Assembly (NCBI GenBank): GCA_963728545.1
Contig: CAVSKO010000002.1
Location: 3,844,001 to 3,908,000, forward strand
Direction: 5' to 3'
Length of the DNA stretch: 64,000 bases
Source of the DNA: DASUNP01 sp963728545
Lineage (GTDB): Bacteria; Acidobacteriota; Blastocatellia; UBA7656
How positions within the stretch are numbered: position 1 is the stretch's first letter; the number at the start of each line of letters is the position of its first letter. The notes below the pieces were generated by a model. It saw only the letters and a program-made list of their open reading frames with translations, was not told the origin of the DNA and did no database searches. Below are positions 49,851-59,541 of this stretch, piece by piece. The position numbers and the translations under genes are program-made.

Positions 49851-51377
49851 TCAAGGGCGTGAGGCCGGTGGCTGGTAACGCGAGATCATCTCTCTTATTC
49901 GCTCAGGGGAAAACTCAGCGCCGCCGCCCAATTTTAATGCGCGGTGAAGCAATGCTATAGCTTCTGCGCGCTTTCCTTCCGCCGCCTTCACCTGCGCAAG
50001 CCCCACCATAGCGGGCGCATAACTCGGGTTCGCGACAAGGCAACGCTCGAATGCCGTTTGCGCTTCGCGGTTGCGGCCAAGCCTCCATTGCGACATTCCG
50101 AGCGAGTAAAGAACGGCCGTGTCGCCGCGACCGGCGTTTATGGCTGCCGTCAGGCTAGTTACTGCCGAAGAATAATTGCCGGAGCGAAAAGCTCTCAAAC
50201 CCGCATCGCGGCTCTCGCGCGAGCTTTCCTGGCTGCGCTCCGCCGCCATGCGCGATTGCAAACGATTGATCGCAACCCGGCTGGTCTCGTCTCCAGGGAA
50301 ATTATGTAGGACGGCGCGGTAATGAAGCTCCGCCTGGGCAAACATTCCACGCTCTTCATAAGCCCGCGCGCGCGTAAGCATCTGCTCGCGCACAAGCGAC
50401 GGCGCAGCATTAAAGCCCGCACGCGTGTTTTGCTCGCCCCTATTGTTTTGCTCGCCACGGCTCAGATGCTGCCGCTCGCCCTCGTCTCCCTTTAGCTGTG
50501 TCGTTGAATGAGAGTTGTTTTCAGGTTCGGCCGCAGGCTGCTCGGCTGCTTGCTTACCGTCGCCCGCGCCGTTATTGTCAACGGCCGTAGCGCCGTTGCG
50601 GCCAGCCAGGGTTTCATCAGAAGTCGTCTCAGACGGCTCGGAAGCGGTGGGCTGCGCTTCGATTGCAGTCGTCTGTTGCGCGACCATCGTGCTGTCTGAG
50701 ACGGTGTTGTTCGGGCGCGTCACAAACCATAAGACCAATCCCACGGCAACCAGTATTGCAAGCGCGGTCATAATGATCACGGGTCCGCCTTCGGGAATGC
50801 GCTCCGGTTTGCGATCAAGCTTGTTGGCTTGCACCCTGGCGGGCAACGCTCGCACTTCGAGAGAAAGATGCTCGGCGGTGAGGTTCGGTGGCGGTTTATA
50901 GGGCCTGAAAAATACGGACTGCGGTTTGACCTGCTCGTCTTGCCCTGAGCCTTCGGTCGCATCTTCCGGGTGCATCAGGGGCATAATAGACGGGCGATTC
51001 GCGTGGCCATTTTTTTCTATCAATTTGCGAACGGTCTGAATGAGCGGACGCGATTGGGGCGGCTTTGAAAGCTGCGCGTCGGCTCCCGCGCGGAGCGCAT
51101 CCATTTGATCGAGCTGTTCGAATGCGCCGACCATAAGGATTACCGGCACGTTGCGGAGATGCCGGCTCGATTTAATATAGCGGCAAAGCTCGTACCCGGT
51201 TATCGAGGGTAGTGAGAGGCTCGTTATAACAAGATCGGCGCCGCTGCTCGCGAGCAACTGGCGAGCCTGTTCGCCGTCGCCGACGGCTGTTACTTCTATT
51301 CCTTCATCGGCCAGCATCAGACTCACCGTCTTTTGAACGGTGGCGCTGTCGTCAGCAAGAAGAACTCTGATGGCCAT
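49851..51377 (-). CDS. Degenerate receiver-domain/TPR membrane protein
   Basis: A 508-aa protein. Residues 1-120 are a response-regulator receiver domain (IRVLLADDSATVQKTVSLML ... DAQLSKPPQ). The phospho-accepting Asp position reads LVITSLSLP, so it is Ser in place of Asp, while the acidic pair and Lys remain. A Pro-rich linker, one membrane helix (MTALAILVAVGLVLWFV, near 215), a Ser/Thr/Glu-rich stretch and four or more TPR-like repeats (from about 350) follow. Start at ATG 51377 has GGGAGAAG upstream. It probably works as a phosphorylation-independent scaffold at the membrane. Confidence 0.82.
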   Translation of the reverse strand: MAIRVLLADDSATVQKTVSLMLADEGIEVTAVGDGEQARQLLASSGADLVITSLSLPSITGYELCRYIKSSRHLRNVPVILMVGAFEQLDQMDALRAGADAQLSKPPQSRPLIQTVRKLIEKNGHANRPSIMPLMHPEDATEGSGQDEQVKPQSVFFRPYKPPPNLTAEHLSLEVRALPARVQANKLDRKPERIPEGGPVIIMTALAILVAVGLVLWFVTRPNNTVSDSTMVAQQTTAIEAQPTASEPSETTSDETLAGRNGATAVDNNGAGDGKQAAEQPAAEPENNSHSTTQLKGDEGERQHLSRGEQNNRGEQNTRAGFNAAPSLVREQMLTRARAYEERGMFAQAELHYRAVLHNFPGDETSRVAINRLQSRMAAERSQESSRESRDAGLRAFRSGNYSSAVTSLTAAINAGRGDTAVLYSLGMSQWRLGRNREAQTAFERCLVANPSYAPAMVGLAQVKAAEGKRAEAIALLHRALKLGGGAEFSPERIREMISRYQPPASRP

Positions 51378-51631
51378 GTACTTCTCCCGGCTTCCGGCTG
51401 GCATGTGAGGTTGTCAGACGCGGCTGTTTTACTCATTAACCTGCTAAAGCGGCTTGAGGCGAGTCTAGCTTAGTTCAACTCGTATAATCAAGCATGAATC
51501 GCGGCAACGCCGAGCGCGGTTTACGCCTTTTGCGACAGCCGTTTAACATCAATCAAGACAAAGATTGGAGTTGCGCGAGTGGCCCGTGGCGTGTGAGGAT
51601 AGTGTCAACAGATCAGTTGAAGGATCGAGCT

Positions 51632-52024
51632 ATGGTAGTCGAACGGCTTTCAGTTCTTCTTATCGACGATAACCAGGATACGCGCGACATGCTTGAGCTG
51701 TTGTTTGAAGAATGGGGTTACTCGGCCACACTTGTCTCGACGGCTACAGAAGGACTGAAACACTTGCTCGCGCGCATCTTTGACATAATCGTTCTCGACA
51801 ACTGGCTGCCGGATCTGGACGGGGTAGAGCTTTGTCGGCAGATACGCGAGTTCAATCGCTCGACGCCTATAATTTTCTTCTCTGCCGCCACGATGGGCAG
51901 CGAAGACCGCGCGGCTCTGGCCGCAGGCGCTAATGCCTATGTTTATAAAGGGAGCGGGCTTGGCGGTCTGCGCGAAGCGATGGCTGTGGAGTTTAAAAAG
52001 GCGAATCCGCAGCCTGGCTCTTGA
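51632..52024 (+). CDS. Single-domain response regulator
   Basis: A 130-aa CheY-like receiver: SVLLIDDNQDTRDML (acidic pair), IIVLDNWLPDLDG (phospho-acceptor Asp), FFSAATMGSE (Ser/Thr) and AYVYKGSG (Lys). No output domain, so it acts by protein contact. The frame is open from 51494, but the first 46 residues are atypical; ATG at 51632 with GAAGGA upstream is the better start. It is divergent from the receiver/TPR protein. Confidence 0.85.
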   Translation: MVVERLSVLLIDDNQDTRDMLELLFEEWGYSATLVSTATEGLKHLLARIFDIIVLDNWLPDLDGVELCRQIREFNRSTPIIFFSAATMGSEDRAALAAGANAYVYKGSGLGGLREAMAVEFKKANPQPGS

Positions 52025-52124
52025 GCCAAGAAAAAAGTAACCGGGGCCGCAAAACGAGAGTACATGCCGTTTAAGAATTACCGAAATTAACTATCAGAAT
52101 CATCTCTTATAGCAGGAGGGGAAA

Positions 52125-53786
52125 ATGCTCAGACGCCACAGTATCGTTTTTTTGTTGATCGCCAGTCTCCTCGCGTCAGCCGTTACGGCAACGGCTCAGG
52201 AGCCGCAAGAGCGGGTCGATCTGCAAGCGATTGAAAAGATAAAAGAAGAGGGGATGAAGCGGTCGCAGATAATGGACATCCTCAGCTTTATGACGGACGT
52301 TCACGGGCCGCGCCTTACGAATTCGCCCAACCTCAAGGCCGCGCAAGAATGGGCCAGGCAGAAGCTCGGCGAGTTGGGACTGCAAAACGCGCACCTCGAA
52401 GCCTGGGGCCCGTTCGGGCGCGGGTGGACGCTCGAAGGCTTTACGGCCAACATCATCAAACCGACCTTCAGCCCGCTCATAGCTTATCCGAAAGCGTGGT
52501 CGCCCAGCACCAACGGCGCGGTGCGCAGCACGGTCGTCAACCTCGACGTAAAGACGGAAGCCGACCTGGATAAATATCGCGGCAAGCTCAAAGGGGCCAT
52601 AGTGCTGATCGATTCGGCGCGCGAAGTGAAGGCCCACTGGGAGGCAAAAGCAAATCGCGCTTCGGATGAATCGCTTCTGAAGATGGCGAACGCGGAGCCG
52701 TCGGCGAGCGGAAATTCGAGGCCCGAGCTTACAGACGAGCAGAAGGCCGCGCAGGCGCTCAACGCAAAGAAGTGGGATTTGATCTACTCGGAAGGCGCGG
52801 CGGTGACGCTTGAGCCGACCGCCAGAAACGGCGACGGCGGGATCATATTCGTAGGCGCGGCGACATTGCCCAACCCGCCCGACACGCCTCGCGAGCAGAG
52901 ACGCAACCCGTGGGCTAAGGATGCGGGCGTGGTGATACCTCAGCTTGTCGTAACGCCCGAGCATTACAACCGCGTCCTTCGCATGATGGCAAAAGGCATC
53001 CCCGTGCAACTTGAGGTGAGCGTAACCAGTCGCTTCCAGGACCAGGATTTGATGGGTTACAACGTCATCGCGGAGATTCCGGGCACGGACCTCAAGGACG
53101 AGATAGTTATGGTCGGCGCTCATTATGATTCGTGGCACGCCGGGACAGGGGCTACGGATAACGCCGCAGGGTCTGCGGTCGCGATGGAGGCGGTGCGCAT
53201 AATTAAAGCGAGCGGATTAAAGCCTCGCCGCACGATCCGCATAGGTTTGTGGAGCGGCGAAGAGCAAGGGCTGTTAGGGTCGAAGGCTTATGTCGGCGAG
53301 CATTTCGGAAAGAAGATCGAATCGCGCTCAACAGGCGGGCGGCAGTCATCGCAAGAAGCGGCGCAATTCGATATCAAGCCTGGGCACGAGAAGTTTTCAG
53401 GCTACTTCAACCTTGACAACGGCACGGGCAAGATTCGCGGCGTCTACATGCAAGGCAACGAAGCGATGCGACCTATATTCCGCGCCTGGCTCGCGCCGTT
53501 CAAAGATATGGGCGCGTCTACGCTGACCATTTCCAACACAGGCGGCACCGACCATCTCAGTTTCGACGCCGTCGGGCTGCCCGGATTTCAGTTCATACAG
53601 GATACCGTAGAGTACGGCACGCGGACTCACCACACTAACATGGACGTGTACGACCGCATACAGGAAGAAGACATGAAGCAAGCGGCGACCATTATGGCTT
53701 CGTTCCTTTATAATGCGGCCACACGCGACAAGAGGCTGCCGCGCAAGCCGCTGCCCGGCCAGCCCATGGCGCAGACAGGTCAGTAA
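52125..53786 (+). CDS. Secreted M28-family aminopeptidase
   Basis: A 553-aa exported metallopeptidase. Signal peptide (IVFLLIASLLASAVTATAQ), a PA (protease-associated) insert at about 130-290, and an M28 catalytic domain with the dizinc ligands in GAHYDSWHAGTGATDNAAG, SGEEQGLLGSKAY, LDNGTGKIRG and GTDHLSFDAVGLPGFQF. AGGAGG upstream of the ATG. It should release amino acids from peptides outside the cell. Confidence 0.92.
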   Translation: MLRRHSIVFLLIASLLASAVTATAQEPQERVDLQAIEKIKEEGMKRSQIMDILSFMTDVHGPRLTNSPNLKAAQEWARQKLGELGLQNAHLEAWGPFGRGWTLEGFTANIIKPTFSPLIAYPKAWSPSTNGAVRSTVVNLDVKTEADLDKYRGKLKGAIVLIDSAREVKAHWEAKANRASDESLLKMANAEPSASGNSRPELTDEQKAAQALNAKKWDLIYSEGAAVTLEPTARNGDGGIIFVGAATLPNPPDTPREQRRNPWAKDAGVVIPQLVVTPEHYNRVLRMMAKGIPVQLEVSVTSRFQDQDLMGYNVIAEIPGTDLKDEIVMVGAHYDSWHAGTGATDNAAGSAVAMEAVRIIKASGLKPRRTIRIGLWSGEEQGLLGSKAYVGEHFGKKIESRSTGGRQSSQEAAQFDIKPGHEKFSGYFNLDNGTGKIRGVYMQGNEAMRPIFRAWLAPFKDMGASTLTISNTGGTDHLSFDAVGLPGFQFIQDTVEYGTRTHHTNMDVYDRIQEEDMKQAATIMASFLYNAATRDKRLPRKPLPGQPMAQTGQ

Positions 53787-53789
53787 ACA

Positions 53790-53843
53790 GATTGCGGATT
53801 GCGGATAAAAAGAAGCATCTTTTTAATTCCGCAATCCGCAATC
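53790..53843. terminator. GATTGCGGATTGCGGA hairpin between convergent genes
   Basis: The 16-bp arms at 53790-53805 and 53828-53843 are exact inverted copies; the loop holds AAAAAG...CTTTTT. It can stop transcription from both sides and belongs to the same repeat family as 17010-17142. Confidence 0.75.
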
Positions 53844-53852
53844 TACAATCGG

Positions 53853-55250
53853 TTATTCCGTGTCGCTAAGATTGCCGCCCGCCTCGTCTTTGATCCAAAC
53901 GGTTTTGATGTTCAAGAATTCGTGTATGCCGTGAAGGTTCAACTCGCGCCCGTAGCCGGAATGTTTCACTCCGCCGAACGGCAAGCGAGGGTCGCTTGCG
54001 ACCATACCGTTGATAAAGACTGAGCCTGCCTCAAGCTCATCGATAAATCGCGCTCGCTCTCGCTCATCATTTGTCCACGCGCTGCTGCCCAACCCAAAAT
54101 TCGTGTCGTTCGCAATGCGTATCGCATCTTTGACATCGCGCGCTCGAAAAAGCGAAGCCACGGGGCCGAATAACTCTTCGCGATAAGCGGGCGAGTCTTC
54201 CGGTATGTCCGTCAAAACGGTCGGCGCGTAATAATAACCCGCGCGCTCAAGTTTGTGGCCGCCCGTTAAAATGCGCGCGCCTGCCGTTACGCTCTTGCGC
54301 ACTTGCTCGTCGAGGTCCGAAAGGATGTCGGCGGTCGCAAGCGGGCCGATGTCGGTAGTCTCATCCATCGGGTCGCCCACCTTGAGCGACTGCATACTTC
54401 GGACGAAGCGGCGCTCAAACTCGTCGGCGATATCTTCGGCAAGGATGAATCGCTTAGCGGCTATGCAAGACTGGCCGTTATTAATTGTGCGAGCTTTGAC
54501 CGCAGTCTTCACGGCCTCATCCAAATCCGCGCTCGGCATCACAATAAAAGGATCGCTGCCGCCTAGCTCAAGGACGCTTTTCTTTATCTGCTTTCCCGCT
54601 TGCGAGCCTACGCTTCTACCGGCAGGCTCGCTGCCCGTCAGCGTCACCGCCGCAACTCGCGGGTCGTCAATAATGGTCTGCACTTTATCCGAGCCGACGA
54701 GCAGAGTTTGAAACGCGCCTTCGGCAAATCCCGCGCGGTGTATTATCTCTTCGATCGCGAGCGCGCATTGCGGGACGTTAGAGGCGTGTTTGAGAAGACC
54801 GCAATTGCCGGACATCAACGCGGGCGCGGCAAAGCGAAAGACCTGCCAGAAAGGAAAGTTCCAGGGCATCACGGCAAGCACGACGCCAAGCGGCTGGTAA
54901 CGAATAAAGCTGAGAGTGGCATTTGTCTCGACTATTTTATCGGCAAGCATCTGCTCGGCTGTCTCGGCGTAATAGCGGCAGACCCACGCGCATTTGGCCG
55001 CCTCTTCCATAGCCGACTTCAAAGGCTTTCCCATCTCCGTCGTCATCAGCCGCCCGAACCTCTCTTTTTCTGTTTCGAGAATCTCCGCCGCCCGCATCAT
55101 CTTCTCTGCTCTTACGGCAAACGGCGAGCGCCTGTGCTGGTGGAAAGCCGCGGCGGCCAGGCGCAATCTCTCTTCAATTTGATCGTCGGAGTGGGCTTCA
55201 AAAGTTTGCAACGTTTCGCCTGTTGCCGGGTTGACGGTCGCTATAGCCAT
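53853..55250 (-). CDS. Succinate-semialdehyde-type aldehyde dehydrogenase
   Basis: A 465-aa NAD(P)-dependent aldehyde dehydrogenase. VLELGGSDPFIV carries the catalytic Glu, NNGQSCIAAKRF the catalytic Cys, and MPWNFPFWQ the cofactor-site motif; the ending FGGVKHSGYGRELNLHGIHEF is typical of the GabD/SSADH class. ATG at 55250 with GAGGTG upstream. It acts in the cytoplasm on succinate semialdehyde or a similar aldehyde; neighbouring genes do not define the pathway. Confidence 0.88.
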   Translation of the reverse strand: MAIATVNPATGETLQTFEAHSDDQIEERLRLAAAAFHQHRRSPFAVRAEKMMRAAEILETEKERFGRLMTTEMGKPLKSAMEEAAKCAWVCRYYAETAEQMLADKIVETNATLSFIRYQPLGVVLAVMPWNFPFWQVFRFAAPALMSGNCGLLKHASNVPQCALAIEEIIHRAGFAEGAFQTLLVGSDKVQTIIDDPRVAAVTLTGSEPAGRSVGSQAGKQIKKSVLELGGSDPFIVMPSADLDEAVKTAVKARTINNGQSCIAAKRFILAEDIADEFERRFVRSMQSLKVGDPMDETTDIGPLATADILSDLDEQVRKSVTAGARILTGGHKLERAGYYYAPTVLTDIPEDSPAYREELFGPVASLFRARDVKDAIRIANDTNFGLGSSAWTNDERERARFIDELEAGSVFINGMVASDPRLPFGGVKHSGYGRELNLHGIHEFLNIKTVWIKDEAGGNLSDTE

Positions 55251-55403
55251 ACTCTTCACCTCGCGTGATGGCACAAGACTTCTCACAAACGGCTACAACT
55301 CATTCATGAAAAGAGTAGCACACCGCCCGCGCTCAAATCATGCATGCGCTTGCGCCCGGGCGTAGCTCACGGATAGCATTATCGCTTTACGGAGGCACAG
55401 ACG

Positions 55404-56264
55404 ATGGCCCGAGCGATTGATATGCATGTTCATTTGCCTACCGCCGGTTTTCTGGACGGGGCGATAAAGCCATACACCGGCGCGGCGGAGAAGTTTTTTC
55501 GCGGCGCTGTCCCGCGACGCGAGATGGGAGAGGTCGCGCAGCTCTACCGAGAGATGGACATCACGGGGGTGCTGCTCGCCTGGGACGCGGAGACGGCGAC
55601 GGGGCTTCCGCCGTTGACAAACGACGAGGTGGCGGATGTCGTTAAAACCTACCCGCGCGAGTTCATAGGCTTTGCTTCCGTCAACCCCTGGAAAGGCGAG
55701 CGGGCCGTCACGGAGATCGAACGCGCGATCAGTGAGTTAGGCTTGAGCGGCGCGAAATTTCATCCCGGGATACAGGCTTTCTATCCGAACGACACGCGGT
55801 TTTATCCGCTCTATGAAAAGATCAGCGAGCTGGGCGTTCCCGCGCTCTTTCACACGGGCACTAACGCGCTGGGCGCGGGCACGCCGGGCGGCATGGGCGT
55901 GAAGCTCGATTACACGCGCCCGATTTACCTGGACTCTGTTGCCGCAGACTTTCCTCAATTGACCGTCATAGGGGCGCATCCGGCCTGGCCCTGGCACGAA
56001 GAGATGCTTGCGATCATCGGCCACAAATCAAATGTGTTTATGGATCTGTCGGGCTGGTCGCCTAAATACATTCCAAAAGCTATTATGGACGAAGCGCGCT
56101 CGCGCTTACAGGACCGCATTCTTTTTGGGAGCGATTATCCGTTTATCACGCCCGAACGGTGGTTGAATGACTTCGATAAGCTCGAAGGGTTCACTCCCGA
56201 AGTGAGACAGAAAATACTCCACGACAACGCGGCCAGAATCTTGAAGCTGACACAACTGCCTTGA
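55404..56264 (+). CDS. Amidohydrolase-2 family metal-dependent hydrolase
   Basis: A 286-aa TIM-barrel enzyme of the ACMSD-like group (PF04909). Metal ligands: IDMHVHLP near the N-terminus, His in PALFHTGTN, the AHPAWPWHEEM motif and Asp in FGSDYPFITPERW. Members decarboxylate or hydrolyse aromatic-derived acids. AGGC-type weak Shine-Dalgarno; ATG at 55404. Its stop overlaps the region of the next frame's possible TTG start, but the next gene probably starts at 56321. Confidence 0.85.
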   Translation: MARAIDMHVHLPTAGFLDGAIKPYTGAAEKFFRGAVPRREMGEVAQLYREMDITGVLLAWDAETATGLPPLTNDEVADVVKTYPREFIGFASVNPWKGERAVTEIERAISELGLSGAKFHPGIQAFYPNDTRFYPLYEKISELGVPALFHTGTNALGAGTPGGMGVKLDYTRPIYLDSVAADFPQLTVIGAHPAWPWHEEMLAIIGHKSNVFMDLSGWSPKYIPKAIMDEARSRLQDRILFGSDYPFITPERWLNDFDKLEGFTPEVRQKILHDNAARILKLTQLP

Positions 56265-56320
56265 CCAAAGTCGTTTTGGTTTCCTCGCGACTCTCAGATT
56301 TTATTCGGAGGAGTTACCGC

Positions 56321-57724
56321 TTGAAGACTAGATTTTTGAACGCCAGCCGTTTTGTATTATCACTCTTATTGATCTTGCTGTCAGCGCACGCCACAAAGCC
56401 GCAGCTTGCGGCGACGAGGCAAGAGCAGGTCAACTTCAGCCAGTTAGATAAAGTCGTGCTCGAAGAGCTTGCGGAAAAAAACACGCCGGGCGCGGCAGTC
56501 GCGATAATTCAAGGCGCGCGCGTCGTCTACGCTAAAGGGTTCGGAGTGGCAAGCATAGAGACAGGCGCTGCCGTCACTCCAGACATGCTCTTCCGCCTCG
56601 GCTCTACTACTAAGATGATTACGGCGGCGGCGCTTGTGACTCTGGCCGCGCGAGAAAAAATAAAGCTCGACGCGCCAATCGGCGGTTATGTTAAAGGTCT
56701 TAGCCCGCGCCTGGCGCAAGCGACCGCTCACCATTTGTTGAGCAACACGTCGGGGATGAGGGATTTCGCCGCTCCGTTTATCTCTAATGACGAAGAAGGG
56801 CTTGGCAGGTCCATCAGGTCGTGGAAAGACGATGTCTTTTTCACCGAGCCGGGGAAAATCTACTCCTATTCGAGTCCCGGTTTCTGGCTTTCGGGACTTG
56901 TCATAGAAGAGGTCGGCGGCAAAGCTTATGCAGACGTGATGGATGAGCTGATATTCAAGCCCGCCGGGATGAACAGAACCACGCTGCGCCCACTCGCGGC
57001 GATGACTTATCCGTTTGCGCTCGGCCACAACGTTGAAGGAAAGAATAAGCCGACCATCATCAGGCCGTTCTTTAACAATACTGCGATGTGGCCCGCCGGT
57101 TCTATCTTCTCGAACGTAACCGATCTGTCGCGTTTCGTGATAGCGATGATGAACGGCGGGCGAGTAGACGGCAAACAGATACTGGACCCGCTGGTGGTTT
57201 CAAATCTTCCCGCGCCTCACATGCTTCTTCCTGGCGAAACCGATGCGCATTACGGCTACGGGTTGTTGCGGCTTAATTATCAAGGCGTTCGCGTCCTTAT
57301 GCACGGAGGCTTCAGTCGCGGCTACGGCTCGATGATTCAGATGGTGCCCGAGCATCGCTTTGCCGTGATCGTGCTGACGAACAAGAGCGGCGAAACGCTC
57401 GAAAAGACCCGCACAAAGGCGCTTGAGCTGGCGCTGCCGCTCAAGGCTAACGAAGAAGCAAAAGCCGCGCCCGCGCTGCCGCTCAGCCGGACGGAGATGG
57501 CTAATTACGCAGGCCGTTACTCTCACGACCCGCAGCTCTTGGAAGTATTCGTAAAAGAAGACAAGCTGGTTCTGAAACAAGAAGGCGTCGAAGCTGTTAT
57601 GACCAGAATTGGAGAGCACAAATTCTCTCTGGGTGATTCAGGTGGAGAGATAGTCTTTGTAACGGGCGCGGACGGCAAGATCAAATATCTCTTTGACGGT
57701 CTGTACGCCTCCATAAAGTTGTAA
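56321..57724 (+). CDS. Secreted beta-lactamase-fold serine hydrolase
   Basis: A 467-aa class C beta-lactamase/esterase-like enzyme. The TTG at 56321 has a perfect GGAGGAG 7 nt upstream and begins a signal peptide (LKTRFLNASRFVLSLLLILL). The active-site SxxK is GSTTK near residue 95; YSYSSPGF supplies the Tyr, and HGGFSRGYG is the third motif. A C-terminal lipocalin-like domain (from about 400) follows. It may hydrolyse D-amino-acid peptides or esters in the envelope. Confidence 0.87.
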   Translation: MKTRFLNASRFVLSLLLILLSAHATKPQLAATRQEQVNFSQLDKVVLEELAEKNTPGAAVAIIQGARVVYAKGFGVASIETGAAVTPDMLFRLGSTTKMITAAALVTLAAREKIKLDAPIGGYVKGLSPRLAQATAHHLLSNTSGMRDFAAPFISNDEEGLGRSIRSWKDDVFFTEPGKIYSYSSPGFWLSGLVIEEVGGKAYADVMDELIFKPAGMNRTTLRPLAAMTYPFALGHNVEGKNKPTIIRPFFNNTAMWPAGSIFSNVTDLSRFVIAMMNGGRVDGKQILDPLVVSNLPAPHMLLPGETDAHYGYGLLRLNYQGVRVLMHGGFSRGYGSMIQMVPEHRFAVIVLTNKSGETLEKTRTKALELALPLKANEEAKAAPALPLSRTEMANYAGRYSHDPQLLEVFVKEDKLVLKQEGVEAVMTRIGEHKFSLGDSGGEIVFVTGADGKIKYLFDGLYASIKL

Positions 57725-57763
57725 GTAAAAACGCGGCGAGAAAATAGTTAGAGAAAATAGTTA

Positions 57764-57821
57764 CGCCCGGCCCCGCGGAGTTGCATCAAAGCTGACCTTT
57801 AGTGCTCCGCAGGGCCGGGCG
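57764..57821. terminator. GC-rich hairpin after the serine hydrolase
   Basis: CGCCCGGCCCCGCGGAG (57764-57780) pairs with CTCCGCAGGGCCGGGCG (57805-57821) with a single mismatch. It separates convergent genes. Confidence 0.65.
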
Positions 57822-57862
57822 ATTCCGGGGGCGAGTGTTGGGCTTGCTCAACCGTCGCTCGA

Positions 57863-58336
57863 TTAGTGATTAAAAAGCCACTCCTCGAAAATCTGCGCCT
57901 CTTCTTTTTTGCCGCTCCAGCGGGCGCGGTTGCGCCCGGTCAATGCCAGCACTTCGGCATGGTGTTGGCCCGCGCGGTCGCCTATGCGCTCGAAATAGTT
58001 GTAGAGCCTCGCTATCTGCGCGACCGACTCTTTCGCCGCTTCGACGGTTTTGAAACTCAGCACGTTGCGGAATTGGCGGCTGTAGAGATTCTGATCGCGG
58101 GCGGTCGTCGTATAAAGATCGAAATACCCGTGAATCAAACCCGCCGCCTGTAGCACGCTCGCCACATAGCTCGGTCGCGTCAAGACGTTTCTCGAAATTT
58201 CGCCGATGTCGGTCACGCCCGACTTGTAAAGCTCAAGTATGCGCTTCTTCTTCGAAGCCTTCGGCTGCTTGCCCTCCTTTACGGGCGCGCCTAAGGGCAG
58301 CGCTGATTGATTAAAAAGAAATTCCTGTTCCTGCAT
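57863..58336 (-). CDS. HTH-containing hypothetical of the recombination operon
   Basis: A 157-aa protein. A Lys-rich linker is followed by RILELYKSGVTDIGEISRNV and RPSYVASVLQAAGLI, a clear helix-turn-helix of the kind that reads DNA or aids assembly. The rest (FERIGDRAGQHHAEVLALTG...) is helical. ATG at 58336 has GGAGG 5 nt upstream. It is the last gene of the operon with the SWIM-Rad52 fusion, so it may recruit that protein or regulate the operon. No family name is certain. Confidence 0.6.
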   Translation of the reverse strand: MQEQEFLFNQSALPLGAPVKEGKQPKASKKKRILELYKSGVTDIGEISRNVLTRPSYVASVLQAAGLIHGYFDLYTTTARDQNLYSRQFRNVLSFKTVEAAKESVAQIARLYNYFERIGDRAGQHHAEVLALTGRNRARWSGKKEEAQIFEEWLFNH

Positions 58337-58375
58337 TTCAACCTCCACACTTCTTAGCGCAGCAGGTCTATACGG

Positions 58376-59344
58376 TTATCCTGCGTGACGCACTTGCGCC
58401 GCGTCATCGGTCTTCGATTTCAAATGATCGATGAAGACGCTTGCCGCGCGGCGCGATAACTCTTCGGGCCTGCAACCGAGCATTGCCTGACACTCCGCCT
58501 CGGCATTCACCCTCTGAGCGTTGGCGATGGCTCGTATGGCGACCAGTTGTTTTGGCGTCACAAGATCGGCCATCGTCTTTGCTATCGGCTCGCTCGGAAA
58601 CTGCGGGTGCGACGACGACGCGCCGTTGCCGTTCTGTCGCGGCGCGGCTTCTTCTTCCTTGCGATAAAGCTCGCGGGCGACTCCGAATTTGACCGCAGCC
58701 CGTTTGAGCGCATCGTGCTCGGCCTTCTTGATCCCTTTCTCGTCGTACGCCGAGCCTGTGCCGACGCCCTGGCGCGTCACGCCCTTGATCGTTATCGAAG
58801 CCGTGACGGCTACGAAATCGCCTATCTGCTTGATGCCCGTGACCTGATGCGCCCAGTCGGGACATATACGGTCAAGAAGATCGGCAACCGCGTGCCATTC
58901 CACATAATCAACTTCGTGCTCGCGGCCTGCTCGATCACGCCAGCCGATTTTCTGCTTCACAAGCTCAGGCGAAACGGCCTGCGACAACTCTTTCAGCGTT
59001 TCTACAAACGGCATAGAGATCACGTCTTCATCTTCTTCAGCTCGCGACGGATCGCCGGCAACCGCTGTGGGAGTGACGGCCTCATCCGGCGGCTCAAGAT
59101 GAAACTTCACCGCGAGTATGTGCTCGCAACGAAAACGCGGGTCTTCACCTGCGCGCTCTTCAAACTCTGCGCAGGTGCAACGCACGCGCCCCGCTTCGTC
59201 TCGAAAGATTCGGAAAGTCTCCTTCTTGATCCCGGGCGAGACGACATTGAACCCTTCATAATCTCGCTCGACCAACCCCATAGCGGCTATCGCTTTCGCC
59301 CGATTGACTATTAATCTTGATTCTTCAATTGCTGCGCTCATCAT
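58376..59344 (-). CDS. SWIM zinc finger-Rad52 fusion protein
   Basis: A 322-aa protein. Residues ~40-80 form a SWIM zinc finger with C56-x-C58 ... C73-x-H75 (RCTCAEFEE...FRCEHILAV). Residues ~135-235 match the Rad52/Rad22 annealing domain (WHAVADLLDRICPDWAHQVT and GSAYDEKGIKKAEHDALKRA with AVKFGVARELYR). Rad52-type proteins anneal single strands in recombination and are common in phages. The C-terminus (LVTPKQLVAIRAIANAQRVN) is a separate helical domain. Its ATG overlaps the stop of the upstream small gene by 1 bp. Confidence 0.85.
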   Translation of the reverse strand: MMSAAIEESRLIVNRAKAIAAMGLVERDYEGFNVVSPGIKKETFRIFRDEAGRVRCTCAEFEERAGEDPRFRCEHILAVKFHLEPPDEAVTPTAVAGDPSRAEEDEDVISMPFVETLKELSQAVSPELVKQKIGWRDRAGREHEVDYVEWHAVADLLDRICPDWAHQVTGIKQIGDFVAVTASITIKGVTRQGVGTGSAYDEKGIKKAEHDALKRAAVKFGVARELYRKEEEAAPRQNGNGASSSHPQFPSEPIAKTMADLVTPKQLVAIRAIANAQRVNAEAECQAMLGCRPEELSRRAASVFIDHLKSKTDDAAQVRHAG

Positions 59345-59541
59345 CAGTCTCCTTCGTAGACGAAATCCGTTTTATTAGATTCTCTAAGAACCTGGTCGTG
59401 CGGCTTAAAGCCCGGGGTCAAGCTCTGGCCCTCGGCTACGCCAAGCCTCGCTTCCAGCTCCTTCACGCGGCTGCCGAGCTGGCGAACTTGTCGCCAGAGA
59501 GCGTCGAAACTTTCCCAGATTTCTTCAGAATGGGAAGACAT
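59344..59541 (-). CDS. Small coiled-coil protein, 65 aa
   Basis: A helical peptide with heptad-like LWRQVRQLGSRVKELEARLG, predicted to form a coiled coil. It overlaps the preceding gene by 17 bp and the SWIM-Rad52 gene by 1 bp, so it is an integral part of the operon. Function unknown; a dimerising partner is plausible. Confidence 0.6.
   Translation of the reverse strand: MSSHSEEIWESFDALWRQVRQLGSRVKELEARLGVAEGQSLTPGFKPHDQVLRESNKTDFVYEGD

Noticed and set aside
52176..53138. Long frames opposite the GC-rich genes
   Set aside because: These are mirror frames of well-supported genes caused by high third-position GC; no motifs or ribosome-binding sites.
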